From Nissolia schottii (taxonomy: Eukaryota; Streptophyta; Magnoliopsida; Fabales; Fabaceae), in assembly GCA_003254905.1 (NCBI GenBank), contig QANU01073670.1, forward strand, positions 143,892 to 207,891: DNA of 64,000 nt, given 5' to 3'. The notes beneath the pieces were generated by a model, which saw only the letters and a list, made by a program, of their open reading frames with translations, was not told where the DNA came from and did no database searches. Positions 1-13,156 of this stretch are shown piece after piece. Both the position numbers and the translations under genes were made by a program. Every line of letters begins with the position of its first letter. The stretch's first letter is position 1.

Positions 1-510
1 TAACAATTCAAACACAAGATGTTAAACACATAGGTTACTTGAGACAATTAAAAATCATTCAAAACAGTGCTCAAATAGCATATTTCTCAATTATGCTTTC
101 AAAAGGGGAATTATGCGAAACTTATTAATTAATCATCAAAATCACACAATTTTGGTATGCAATGTTCAATTATGGATTATAAAGATGTGGGATAAAATCC
201 CTCTATCAGACTGCGATGTTAATGGTTATTCACATATGTTTATTTTTATTAAAAGGGTTGTTCATGATATAACAAGTATTTGTTTAGAAGTTTAGGTCAT
301 TCTTATACAAAGTGAATTATCTCAGTTGAGCATTTTATTTATTATTGGTAGCAACTTTTTTGTACTTGCTTTCTGAATGATTGTTTATTACTTTCCGAAT
401 GTTTTTTTTACGCAATAGCTATAAGTTGTTTATCTGTTTATGAATACTTGTTCACTTACACTAGAGTGTTTATTTACTAGGGTGATTCAAGCAACTCCGG
501 CGACGATGTG

Positions 511-815
511 CCAAAAGAGGGAATATTGTTTGTTTATTTAGAACAAGTTAGAGCATTTTACAATAACTATGCTAATAGGATTGGTTCTGAATTTGTTATT
601 CTCTTCTGCTAGTGCTTTGGATCGATGGGCCTTGACGTTTGGGTTGCTTTCAAAGCCCTTTTTTTTTTGTAGCAACAACTTTCAAAACATTCTTTTGATG
701 CAATTGGGGCTTTTTTTTGTGGTGCCTATGAATGGAATAATTTGATTCGTTGGAACATGTCAAAGAATTTTATAACAAATGTGCTAACATGATTGGATTT
801 ATATGGGAAAACTTA
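511..815 (+). mobile_element. Two FAR1-domain head fragments (MULE-type/FRS remnant)
   Basis: Two short stretches, about 511-600 and 722-815, each translate on the + strand to the beginning of a FAR1 DNA-binding domain: the first reads LEQVRAFYNNYANRIG, the second LEHVKEFYNKCANMIGF. The pattern (E-x2-x-FYN-x-YA-x-x-IGF) is that of FAR1/FHY3-related proteins and of the Mutator-like transposases from which they derive. Each copy stops or shifts frame within about 30 codons and no MULE transposase or SWIM zinc finger follows, so this is debris. The two copies are about 200 bp apart, suggesting a partial tandem duplication. Seen: the peptide pattern. Inferred: MULE origin. Confidence 0.5.
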
Positions 816-1012
816 TTATAGGTGCTTGAAAGAAATGTTTGACTATTGTTAGCATTTTTCACAAGAGTATGATTGCATTCATTTGATTCAAGATGATTAA
901 AGGATCTATAGTACGTGACATGCGGGGAACGATTATAGTTTTTTGGTGCTTTGGCCATAAGTTACAAAGTTCATCATGACAAAATATCAGTTAAACGACA
1001 AACATTGTTTTG

Positions 1013-2050
1013 TACTCATCATGAACAAACTCTAGCAATGACTATGAACAAACTATTGAACAACCATAAATAAACACCATTTTTTCATGTGTTGTTCCAA
1101 GTTTTGAACAAACTGGTGATGCCTTCGGAACCTCCTTTGCACTTTTCCTCAATGTAGTAGTCTTTTTCTTATCTGATCGACAATTTTTTGTACTTCATCA
1201 GTGGGGAATTTTGAAGTTCACCGAGATTTCCTCCCTTCAACCGGACTCTTGTTCTATGGAGATTTTCCTCATGAAAGTAGAGATCTTTTTCACTTTGTGC
1301 CATCTACATCAATAATCAACTTAAATGTGCAGAACAAACAAACAATGGCAAACAAATTGAACAAACGCTATATGAAGAACAAACAAATAGTTACAAGCAT
1401 ATTGAACAAACGCAACTTCTTATAAACAAACTTTGTGAATCTAGTGAACAAACTCATACAATTAAAAACAAACATATATCACTCTATGAACAAACAGTGA
1501 GAAGCCACTGAATAAACTGATAAAAACAAAATTTGTGAATCTAATGAACAAACTTATATAAATACATGAACAAATAGGATAACCAAAGCAAACAAACTTA
1601 TAAAAACAAATAAACAAACAGTAAGAAGCATCTGAGCAAACTGATAAAAACAAAATTTGTGAACAAGCATTGTGAGTCTAGTGAACAAACTTACATACAT
1701 ACATGAGCAAACAATAAAAATAAAGCAAAGAAACTTATAAAAACAATTAAACACACATTGAGAACATAATAAACTAGCAACACTAAACACACATAAAATA
1801 AACACAAAAAAGTAAAGTAAACAAACATATTCACGCGATTGAACAAACTTAAAAATGATTAAACAAACCGAATAAACCCACATCCAAATCATCAACAGTA
1901 AACCCCCACTCATTTTTTCCCAAATCATACAATGTTGTTCTCAGTAAACAAACCTAACCCACACCCAAATAATCAAGAAACTCCCCACTCATTTTCCTAA
2001 ATCCTAAATTTTTGTTCTCACTAAACAAACATTTTATTTTTCTATTTTAA
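1013..2050. repeat. GAACAAAC-rich dispersed-motif repeat
   Basis: The motif (G)AACAAAC(T) recurs dozens of times, most densely between about 1330 and 2040, with irregular spacing of 10-40 bases. It is not a strict tandem repeat. On the opposite strand it produces open frames rich in Phe/Cys/Leu that have no recognisable domain and are judged non-coding. A similar style of sequence (CACAAACTTT motifs) occurs at 21240-21510. It follows the FAR1 fragments and may be a subterminal region of the same decayed transposon; that link is inference. Confidence 0.55.
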
Positions 2051-3126
2051 CAAACTCAATCCCTAAAATAGTAATATTTTAGAGTACCAAAAACGAATCC
2101 TCTTACATGGGTGCCTTCCTTCGGAGTTGTTCTTTCACTGACGTTGTCTGACGTGAGTGGTCTTTTAGAGTTAGAGTCAAAGTCGAAGTTGCCACTCCTT
2201 CTCGTCCGTCGCAGTTTCATTGTGAGTAGAGAAGAATGAGTTTTGGTTTTGTTTGAATTAGGGGGGGGGGGGAGAAAGGTGTGTGCATGTGTGTCACGCG
2301 ATTTCTTTTAGTTGATGGGTGAGAGTGGGTGGTTGGATAGGTAGTGTGAGCAGATTATATGTGAGTGTGAGGTCAATCCGTATAATGTGCATGTTGGTTG
2401 TACGGTGACAACAAATTTATTGTACACCTAGCATTTTTCAATATTAATAGATTTTGTGAAAAATTCAAATGAGTTTAATTGGTTAGACTATAATGTGATT
2501 AAGTTTTGTCACAACAATAAATATATTTAAGTCTTATACTAATTAGGGGATGAATCCTCTCATGTTAAAAAAAATAATGTTTGATCATGTTTTCTTATGA
2601 ATGGAGTCATCTTAAAATTGGTAGAACTCATTTCAAATATTTGTATTCTTCATCTCTTCTAACATAATAAAAATAACCATGTTTTTTTTTTTCATGACCA
2701 AGGTAGCCACCAATGTGTGTTCGATGACTAATCCCTCACTGGCTTGTAGGCATCTCTAAGGATAAGATAACTGATTCGAGAATTTAAGATTGCTTCATAC
2801 CCAAAGCCAAAGATCGAACCTTGACATTTAGTTAATGGAGGATGAACCCCTTTCGCTCAATCACATCCCATATTAAAATAATTATGTCTAACATGAGAGA
2901 ATATATTTTCTACTCATTATTACTTCAAAAGGCATATAAAAAAGATTTTTTTTATGCTATAACAAGATTTGATTATATGAAATGGATAGATCTTAAATTT
3001 CTTAAATAAACATGTAATTATCTATCCCATTAAAGAAAGGGATATCTAAGTTTAACTTTCATTTATTTTCAAATCTACTTTTGCATCTTTTACTCTTACA
3101 AATGAATCGTTTAAAAGCATGCTTAC

Positions 3127-3168
<42 letters not shown>

Positions 3169-3840
3169 TTTAAAAACATTTTAAGGGATAAAATTATAGT
3201 TTACTCATTATAGCTTAAGTACTTCCATTTTTCTATTAGCAGTTTTCTATGTGTATGCACGCCACCTCTGCTAATTATATTAAAGTTTAATTATTATATA
3301 CTCGTCATATAATTGAATATTATCAAATTAACAAAAATACTTGACTATCATTTATATTGCTTTAAAAATCATACGTATAAAATTATTTGATTAAGGATCC
3401 GTTTGATTTACATAATTTATGATTTTATTTTAACTTGTTAAAGTCAAAAATAATATTTTCAATTTTTGTCTTATTTAAATATACAATTTCTTAATTCGTA
3501 AAATGTAATTTTTAGATTTTTTTTAAAAAGTTAAAATATCTGGATTATTAAAAAGCATTAAGACTAAAATCAAATATTTATTTTATTCCATATTCGACTT
3601 TCCAAAAATTCCTTTTACTAAACTGTTTATTCAAAATGGTCCAAACTGACGTTGTAAAAAAGAAAGAAAGAAAAGAGCTTATTACCGGGGTTTTATTAAA
3701 CAAAACACAGATAGAACAGGCTACTTTACCCAAGATAAATAAAATATAATAATAATAAAAAAACAACGCGCTGATGATGAGTGAGTGTGACGCAAGGACG
3801 CTTAACCTGCACGTCCCCGCTCTACGTACCCAACAAACCC
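2051..3840. other. Intergenic AT-rich region with (AT)n
   Basis: No gene is visible. The stretch contains a G homopolymer near 2262-2272, a perfect (AT)n microsatellite at about 3130-3166, and a poly-T-led segment at 2680-2890 that looks like dispersed repeat sequence but was not assigned to a class. The last part forms the upstream region of the helicase gene. Confidence 0.6.
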
Positions 3841-3848
3841 TATTTAAA
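3841..3848 (+). promoter_or_regulatory. Probable TATA box of the SNF2/RING helicase gene
   Basis: TATTTAAA lies about 320 bases upstream of the chosen ATG (4165) and is followed by a CT-rich stretch (CTTTCGCTTTCTC) typical of plant initiator/5' UTR sequence. The 5' UTR would run from about 3870 to 4164. Position and composition support this; no transcript data are available. Confidence 0.5.
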
Positions 3849-4164
3849 CGCCTCTTTCGCTTTCTCTTTCTTTATCCAAAATAAAATAATAATAATAATA
3901 ATAATTCGCGCCGGGAACCACTGAGCCTTCTCAGAAACCTCCTCTACTAATTCCTTCCTTTCCTTACGTGCCCTTTCTAACTCCTTCCTGCTCAATCCAA
4001 TTTTGCGCAGCGATCGGAGGAACCGCGTTTTGGAGCTTAGCTCCTGCTTCTTACGAAGCGTGGTTCCTCCGTTTTCTTCTTCTTCTTCTTTTGCGCGTTT
4101 GGAAAAACCGCGTTTTGGTTATTTTCTTCTTGGGGATTTTTGGATTTGATTGGGGTTGGTGGCG

Positions 4165-7100
4165 ATGGCTGCTGATGACGACGTGGACTTGTCGGAGCTC
4201 TTCGCTGGTGACGACGACGGCGATGACAGCCTTTGTTACATTGACATTCAGACGGTGATGAAGGTGCTCGATGAGGACTGCGACCCTCCGGAGGTAGGGT
4301 TTTATCTATGGAGAACTTGCCACTTTGAACCCTAATTTCGAAATGCTGTGACTTGTGAGTGAGGCTACTGCATGCGATTGGAGTTAAACAGTGCCAAGTG
4401 AAGTTCCCTGTAAAAATTTTAATCTTTAATTCATAACTTGAATGCTTTCGGTGATGATAAAATTGAAGCTTTTGTGGCCTTTGTAACTGATGATTGTGGA
4501 AGTGGCTGCAGCAATTTTCTATACCCTTAGGGTTTACGAAGGAAGAAGTTGTTAGCTACAACTCACAGTCTATCACATTGTTATCCGGCACTAAAGTCAT
4601 TATTTAACATGTATAATTGTATTTTCAATGATAAGTGCAGTTCCATTATGGTTCCCACAACCTTATGCATTTTAATTACAATTATTTACATGACCATGAT
4701 AGATCTTGCAATTACACTTATCAAAGTCTGTTTTGTTGAATTTTGAGCCGAAAAAGGTTGTAAATCCTCATTGAACCTGTTTTAATTGTTTTTCCAGCCC
4801 TGATAAATCATTTTCCTTACATAACTAAGAAGGCAGAAATGAAAACACTGTTCTATTTGCATCAGCAATGTATTTTATTGTCCATCCAAATTAAGGAATT
4901 CTTCACTAGTTTAATATCAGTGCAAATTTATAGCTTGATTCCTCTGGTAGGATCAGACAGGTTGACCCCTAGGTTGATGTTTCAATTTTGTTGAATGCTC
5001 TATACTAAGGCTTGTGGCATATCTGACCTTTGGAATGAGAGAACCTCTCATCTCCCTAAATTGTTTGTCACTGGACAAAGCAATCAGGAATGTTGAATCA
5101 AGCTATTTTTGAGATTCTTAGTTTATTTATTTACTTTTCTATTGTAAGCTCTCCTCTCACTGGACTCTGCACAATGCCAGTGATGTTTTAGTCTAGTTGC
5201 AGCTAGTTTCACTATAAGTGTGAAGGTCCTGATTCAGACTCCCCATTGGTAGAATGTTTTTTGGTATTTTAAAAAATAAAAAAGAAACCAATGTGATTAA
5301 TGTTGCAGACCTAAATGAATTATAGGATCCTACTCTGTTAGGCTCCAAATCTTGGACATTAGATATGTCTTCATATTTGTGCTGTTAGGATAATTAAATT
5401 TTTTGTAGTTTTTCTGCCCCTTCCATTTCTTCATTGCTTATCAAAACATTGAAGGATATTTCTTTTATAACTGATTTGCCCTGTTGTCAGATTTCTTCCT
5501 TTTATTTTGTGTTAAGTAGGTAAGTGCCACTTGAGCTACAATTCATTGATGGAGTGTGTTTCAATTCTAATACAAAAAGGGTCTTTGCATTTCGCTTGGA
5601 CTTTGAGCACGAGAAGTAGTAGCTTCTGCTACATTATGTCATTTATACAAAATAGGCCTTTTTGTCTTATAAATATTTTTTTCATAAGGGATTGTCTAGT
5701 TTTGAATCTGATCATTTTTTTTAAGAAGATTTTTAGCATTACATGTTTTTTTGGGAATATTCCTTTTCTCAATGCCCAGACTTCATATGCTTGAATATTA
5801 ACTTTATACTAATTTTCTGGATGTTGTAGCAGAGTAGTCCCGTGGATTTTACGTTCCAAAATGTTTCACCTAGTGAATCTGGCATTCATGATACTGTTCA
5901 GCTTCAAAATGGTATGTAAACCTCTGTAATTTCTTTTCCCCTATAATTGCTTCTTGTGCTTGTTGGTTGCGATTGATCTTTCAGTAGTGAGAAATAGACA
6001 TTCTTGAGTTAATTCTGAATCATGAATGTGAGGTGTAATTGCTAATTTCTTACATTACACTGTGTCCTTTGCCTGTTCTTTAGCATCTCAAGTGTTGGAA
6101 GAAGAACCACTTGTTTCTAGGTTGGAGGTGGATTCAGTCACGGACTGTTCTCGATTCTGCTCAAATGTGTTAGATTCTGGGGCTAAAGATTCAGTTTGTC
6201 TTGCAGCAAGTTCTACGCTTGACTGTGGACATGACAATCAGGGACTGCTGTCTCAGACTTGCTCCTCCCCTTATTCTTTCCCTGGTAGTTATATGGACTC
6301 ATTCTCCCAGGGTGAAAGCAATGAGATTTGCTACACAGAAAGGACAGGAGTTTCTAAACATGAGGTAGCTGCTTATGGTGTGAAAACAAGTTTCCCTGAG
6401 GCACATTCAAACAATATATCAGTTTACGGAGACAATATTAATCTGAGTATGCGGAAGGGTGAAAATGAAAGCCCATTCAAGCATATGGGAGATGATGTTG
6501 AATCTGAATGTATGTAAAATCTTCGCTGGTTTATCATTAGACTAAGTAACTGACATTTGTTTTGTACAATAAAAAAGTTTACATTAGATCACTGACTCAT
6601 TGTGCGTCTGGAATTTATGCAGTGATCTGATTCTATTTTCTACTTTCAGATGCTTCACGCAGTTCTATCATTGACAATGGTGTTGCAAGTTTTGGAGGTT
6701 TTTTTGAAGACATTGTTGGAAGGGTTTCTGGGAAACAAGAAAGTGACTCGTTTGCATCTTTTCAAATATCAGATGTGGATGCTGATAGATCTTTGAATGT
6801 TGCAACTTCAACTGATTCTGCTCCTTATCAAGGTTCTCATGTTCCTTGTGATTTTAGTGACTACTATCTATCCTCTAATTGTTACCGGGGGACAGATGAT
6901 AGACCCTTTGGTGTTGACCCATCTCTTGGGTTTTTGCCTAATGGTATTTGTTCTCAATTATGGACAAATGAAGAAATGATGAGTAACCCGAAGGCTGAAA
7001 ATGTGGAGCTCTATAATGATATGGCACATGTGAGTAGTGGCATGTTCTCAGTCACTACTGGGGGAGGATCTATTCAAGATAGTCAATTTATGTTAGAAGA

Positions 7101-10100
7101 TAGTGGCTATCCATCATATTTTTCTGGTAATGTTACTTTTGAAGATAAGGCATCGGTGCCGCATTCAACTTGTGCTTCATATATGTCATATGGGAACCAA
7201 TCACTTTATGTGCAAGCTGAAAGAGATAAACTGATCACACCTGACCAAAATATTTTTCACAAAAATGATGCTGAGTTCAATGTAGGTCAAGAGGAGAAAC
7301 AATTACCTAGTGGTTTACCTTCTATGGAATTTCAGAGTTATGGATGTTCTCCACATGAGAATAATTATACAAATATAACATCTGACATTACCAATCATTA
7401 TCAAGATGTCATCAATGTAACTGCTAGTAAACATGAAGGAAACATGGGCAATTCGACTATAAAAGCTGTAGAAAAATCTTTGCCCCATGATCATGCATCC
7501 ATTGCTGGTGAGAAGCAGTTTCGTTGTGTTGAGAGAGAAGGACGACCCCAAATGATTCAACAAAACCGTATTGATTCTCATCATTCAATACGACGTTCTG
7601 AGAATATCCAAGTTGAGGATGACCCTGTTTGCAGTTTTGAAGACATCAGTCACCCTGTGCCTACAAGTCAATCTGTAGACATTGGTAATTCTCCTAGTAT
7701 ATCTCAGTCTTCTAGATATGTTGGTTCCCAACGTTACATGGTTAGAACCACAAGGCAGAAGGCATGTGACGAGCGGAATATATTACGAGTTGCATTGCAG
7801 GTGGGTGCTTTTATTTGGGGATTTTGTCCTTGGTAGCCCTTGAAAATTTGTGGGAATATTCTTCATCCTTTGCATATAACTCTTCTGTGGTTCACTGTAG
7901 GATCTATCTCAGCCGAAGTCAGAAGTTAGTCCACCAGATGGATTATTAGCAGTTCCTCTTTTAAGACACCAGGTTACTTTTAATGTCCAATCTTTTAGTT
8001 TCTTTTATCTGGCATCTCCTTTAAAAATATTAGTATATGTATTCAGGTCTCTAGTTCAGCAGCTTTCAAACTAAATGTTGGATCCGGATCGTGATATCTA
8101 GATCTTTGCAGTACAAGGGAAAATAAAAATGGAAACTATTTTGATGTTTCTATTAAATGAATGTTCATACCAATAATTATGCTATGCCACTGTTTCATAC
8201 TTTCTGACTTCTGTAAGCTTGAGACATCCTTGTCATTAAAAGATGTGGAAGTTCAAATGTGCCATTAGCCTAAGTTCATTGCCATGTGTTTTGATTTACT
8301 GCCTCAATAAATTATTTCAATAATTATTTTATCTGACAGTAAAACAAATGCAGTTTCCGTATTTCAGAAGCTTCTGGCTTTCCCCCTTTTGGAGCTAAAC
8401 ATAGTTATTGAATGTTGAGAAAAGAAAAACATCAAATAAATGCTTTGTTTTGAAACTATACTTGGTTGAATGATTGGATAAGAACTCCAGTGCACTGATA
8501 TGATATTTCTAATTCTGCTCCTGAACCAGTCCTTTGAAAAATCAAACGTGTTTTTTCTTGAGAATATAACTTGCTTTTTCTGTATATTTTGGTCATCCAA
8601 CATTCTAACTAATTGTAGTTGTCCTGGTCAGAGAATTGCTTTATCATGGATGGTTCAGAAGGAAACATCAAGTTTATATTGCTCAGGTGGAATTCTTGCA
8701 GATGATCAGGTCAGTTTCTTGCTGTTTTTAAGGTGAGAACTGAGATGATAACAGATTGAGAAGTTCATGATTATCTCATGTCTTAGTGATTTGAAAATGT
8801 TTCTTTTGCAGGGACTTGGAAAAACGGTGTCAACTATTGCTTTAATATTAAAGGAAAGACCTCCAATATTCACAACATGCCCCAATAACCGAAAAGGTGA
8901 AATAGAAACTTTGAATCTGGATGCAGAGGATGACGTGCTTCCACAGAATGGTCTAATGAGGAAAGAATCTGAAACATGTGGTGATATGTCAATTAGTAAT
9001 CCAATCAAGGGCAAGAGTTCGTTGATGCAAGCAAAGGGAAGGCCATCTGCAGGAACCCTTATTGTTTGCCCCACTAGCGTCCTACGCCAATGGGCTGAGG
9101 AGTTGCATAACAAGGTAACCAGCCAAGCAAACCTGTCTGTGCTAGTGTACCATGGAAGCAACCGAACGAAAGATCCTCATGAGGTGGCTAAGTATGATGT
9201 TGTTCTGACAACTTATTCAATTGTTGCCATGGAGGTTCCGAAGCAGCCTCTAATTGACAAAGATGATGAAGAAAAGGGAATTTTAGAAGATCCTGATTTA
9301 CCAAGTAGGAAGAGGAAAGGCCCTTCTAATTCTAGTAAAAGTAGCAAGAAGAGATTGGACAGCAACACGCTTGAGGCAGTTGCCGGCCCTCTTGCAATGG
9401 TGTCATGGTTTAGGGTTGTCCTGGATGAGGCTCAGTGTATAAAGAATCACAGAACTCAGGTTGCAAGGGGTTGCTCGGGTCTTCGTGCTAAGCGAAGATG
9501 GTGCTTGTCAGGGACTCCCATCCAGAATGCAATTGATGATCTCTTCAGTTACTTTAGATTTCTAAGATATGCCCCGTATGACAGCTATACATCATTCTGT
9601 TCTATGATTAAGAACCCGGTTAGTAAAAGTCCAACTAAAGGATATAAAAAGATACAAGCTATCCTAAAGACGATAATGTTACGTCGGACCAAAGGTATGA
9701 TTTGCATGCATGAATTTCACAGTACCAAATTAGTAGGCTATGATGATTAGTTATCACATTAGTTTGTCGTCCTGGCCATTGAGCATATAATCCGTTTGGT
9801 TTTCTAGTATGCTTATCACTTCAATTTTGTATTCTATGCCCCATCACTTTGAATCTGATAGAAATTTAGGGTTGGATCATAGAATTCTTTTTACCAGTTT
9901 TCTTTTTCTTGTTTTGTTTGCGGTTGCTTTGGCCGTGAGCTCATTCAACTAAGCAATTGTTAGTTGCGTTAGTTTGATATTTTCCTGTGATGTGGATTAT
10001 TTTCTTAGGCACACTTCTAGATGGGGAACCTATTATTTCCTTGCCACCTAAATTGGTAGAGCTAAAAAGAGTTGATTTTTCAATGGAGGAGCGCGATTTC

Positions 10101-13100
10101 TATTCCAAACTAGAGGCTGATTCACGTGCACAGTTTCAGGTATGGTCTTCTTTAGAAAGGAATATTGTCTGACTCGGATAATTCTTTATTACGTTTTAAC
10201 GGTGGGGTTGCTCTTTATTCTGTCCCAAATCAAGTGGTAACATTAAACAATAATATTGCTTATGATAGTCTGTTTTTATTGTAAGACATTAGTCCAAAAT
10301 TGGCATGTGCTTGATGTCACGTCGTGTCAGGAATACGCTGATGCTGGAACTGTGAAACAAAATTATGTCAACATTTTGCTGATGCTTCTGTGCCTTAGAC
10401 AAGCTTGTGACCACCCTCTGCTTGTCAAGCGTTACAATTCTAACTCTCTCTGGAGATCTTCAGTTGAGCTGGCAAAGAAGCTTCCCCAGGAAAAACAAAT
10501 TTCTCTTCTCAAGTGTTTAGAGGCTTCCTTGGCCCTCTGTGGAATCTGTAATGTATGTATATTCACTATCCTTTAATATTTGTAAATATGGATTCCTCTG
10601 GCTGCATGTGTTTGTGCACGGTTATTTGCATGGTTCTAAAAACCGGACCGGTTGAACTGATAATTGGATCCTTGTCCAGTTCGGTTTGCTCCCAAAAACC
10701 GCCTGTCCTGAGAACCAAGGAAAACTGGCCAAACTGGACCGGCTTTTCTTTTCTCCCTGAAAATTACAATTTTTATTGATAAAAAAAAATATTTTTTTTT
10801 ATTGATTTTGATGGAGTACTTGTATATTTTGTTGACAAATTTACTTTCACAACACTAATAATGTACAAGTATTATCTAAAAAGTGATTTGTATTCATTAT
10901 ATAGTATATAATTAATCATATATATAAATATATATACATATAAATAATAAAATATATATTTTGATTTAACCTCGGTTGAACCTCTGTCCCAACTAGTTCG
11001 ATGTCCGACCCGGTTTTCTTAACCTTGGTTATTTGTTTGCTTGCACATAAATTGGTTAGTTGTCGGTAAATATTAGTTCTTAGGGTTTTCTTGGAGGGTG
11101 TTGGGGTTAGAGTAGTTGAAGGAGTACACTTGAGAGTGGAGCTCAAATGGAGGAAGCTGGAAAGGTTTTCGTTATACTCAGTTGTTCCCTGTGAGGAAAG
11201 GTTGAAAGAATGAGAATTATTTTTAACCCTCTTGCTTAATTGACATTAATTAACTACCTTATATAATGCCATATTATCCTCATTCACCAATCACCATATT
11301 TATCAGTCATCAGTCAAGTATATTTTTCTTCCGAGTTCTCCGCTTTACCTTTCCTATCACTTGGTTTATGGACAGGATCCTCCTGAAGATGCTGTTGTTT
11401 CAGTCTGTGGTCACGTTTTCTGTAACCAGTGCATTTCTGAACATCTTACTGGTGATGACAATCAGTGCCCTGCTACAAATTGCAAAACTCGACTGAGCAC
11501 TTCTTCTGTATTTCCAAAAGCCACGCTGAACAGTTGTCTTTCTAACCATGGTGGTGATAATTCACCTGGTTGCTTTGGTTCTGAAGTGAAGGAATCTGAG
11601 TCTTGGTCTCAGAGTCAGCCATACAATTCTTCTAAAATCAAGGCTGTACTTGAGGTGTTGAAGTCACTGTGTAAGGTACAATGCGATACATCAAAAAATA
11701 TTTCTGCACATAGAACTTCTGCAGAAAATAGTGACTGCCCTGGGACCTCCTCTGATGTTAACAATGGGAAATCTGTTAAGGATTTTCCTGAAAGTAAAAA
11801 TTTGTCTGTGAATAGAAGCTCTAGTGTTGTAAGAGAGAAAGCGATAGTGTTTTCTCAGTGGACAAGGATGCTAGATTTGCTTGAAGCTTCTCTTAAGAAT
11901 TCTTCAATTCAGTATAGAAGGCTTGATGGAACAATGTCTGTCATTGCAAGAGATAAAGCTGTTAAAGATTTTAACACACTCCCCGAGGTTTGTAAAGTAG
12001 CTCATCCCTTGATATTGTGTGTGATAAATGTGAGTGAAATACAGTGAATGATACGACCACTCTCGTGCAGGTATCAGTCATTATTATGTCTTTGAAGGCT
12101 GCCAGTCTTGGTCTAAACATGGTGGCAGCCAACCATGTTCTTATGCTCGATTTATGGTGGAATCCTACAACTGAAGATCAAGCAATTGATAGAGCACATC
12201 GAATTGGGCAGACTCGTCCTGTGACTGTTTTGCGTTTAACTGTGAGAGATACGGTTGAAGATCGTATTTTAGCTCTACAGGTAAGTTTTGTGCTGTATAT
12301 AGTTGCTTTTTATATTGTTATCAAGGAGATATGATTTATATTGTTCTAGTTAGCACTGAAGCTGGTAAAATTCTGTTCAAAGTTATAATACTTGATATTT
12401 GAAAATGTTTCTGTGGATGACTTGAAATGATTTGTTGTGGAGAAAGTGATTTTGAATAAATGTTCGTTGAAAGATATTGGGATACTCCTTAACATTCAAC
12501 AACGTTGGTATATCTATGTAAATGCTCGCGTTACAATCAGTTAACACGTCGATAAAGTGCTTGAAATATTTTCCTTTTGTTTAGCTTTTCTAATCATTTT
12601 ACTTACTGGGTCAATAATGAATAATGTGTGCAGTTTCATGCATAACAATGATTTTTCTGTTCTTATATTTTGAGATGTGGCCACTCTATTCAGGCACATC
12701 TTGAGTTATGTGACATGCTCAGTCAGTTATTTTGTATCAAAAAACGTGATCTGTACACCAACCTCAGGGTAAACACCAAGTCTCTCATCTCACGCACATC
12801 ATGAGGGGCCACATTCACATCATGTGATGTGAGTATGAGCTTCATGATGTGTAAGAGGAAAGACTTAATATCTACACCAAAATGTGCAAATAGCACTACT
12901 TGTTTGTATCTACTAGCCTGTAAAAGCTTATTTACTAGCTCGGGGTTTCTACTGAAAATTTCATTGCATGACATTTGGAAATTAGTAGTATCAGAGATTC
13001 TAGATTGTAGTGGTCGCTCATGTAAGAAAATTTGTCATGTATTGCTTGCAGCAAAAGAAACGGAAGATGGTTGCATCTGCATTTGGGGAGGATGGAGCTG

Positions 13101-13156
13101 GTGGTCGTCAGAGTCGCCTTACAGTGGATGATTTTAAATACTTGTTCATGATGTGA
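4165..13156 (+). CDS. CHR28: SNF2-family helicase with internal RING finger, CHR27/CHR28 (FRG) type
   Basis: Twelve exons with GT-AG introns give a 1365-residue protein: 4165-4293, 5833-5911, 6084-6509, 6650-7800, 7901-7972, 8632-8709, 8812-9694, 10009-10139, 10331-10552, 11376-11987, 12071-12280, 13052-13156. Residues 1-620 are an acidic, Ser-rich plant-specific region. The helicase has motif I (ADDQGLGKT, about 642-650), motif II DEAQ (850-853), LSGTPIQN, then a C3HC4 RING inserted between the ATPase lobes (CGIC at 1053, CGHVFCNQC near 1068, CPATNC near 1088), IVFSQW (about 1214) and [10 protein letters not shown] (about 1299). This is the Rad5/HLTF-like layout. In Arabidopsis the CHR27/CHR28 proteins act in nuclear transcriptional silencing with SUVR2; the same role here is inference, as is the choice of CHR28 over CHR27. 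All catalytic and zinc-binding residues are present. ATG at 4165 is the first in frame after the CT-rich leader. Confidence 0.93.
5827..5833 (+). promoter_or_regulatory. NAGNAG tandem splice acceptor of helicase exon 2
   Basis: Intron 1 ends TAGCAG followed by AGTAGTCCC. Splicing after TAG starts exon 2 at 5830 and adds one Gln codon; splicing after CAG starts it at 5833. Both keep the frame because exon 1 ends in phase 0. The gene model uses 5833; the alternative gives 1366 residues. Confidence 0.6.
10629..11026. mobile_element. Non-autonomous MULE-like element in helicase intron 9
   Basis: The segment begins GGTTCTAAAAACCGGACCGG and ends, read in reverse complement, AAGGTTAAGAAAACCGGG, giving imperfect terminal inverted repeats. 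It is flanked by the 9-bp direct repeat GGTTATTTG (10620-10628 and 11027-11035). A 9-bp target duplication is typical of Mutator-like elements. The interior is AT-rich and non-coding. It sits in the 823-bp intron that separates the first RING cysteines from the rest of the RING and accounts for about half of that intron. Confidence 0.6.

Noticed and set aside
1554-1928. 124-codon hydrophobic frame on the - strand
   Set aside because: It is the reverse of the GAACAAAC motif repeat, giving Phe/Cys/Leu runs that mimic membrane segments.
3968-4258. 96-codon frame on the + strand
   Set aside because: It lies in the 5' UTR and overlaps the true start of the helicase in another frame; no conserved sequence.
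7315-7584. 89-codon frame on the - strand
   Set aside because: Antisense to helicase exon 4 with no domain.
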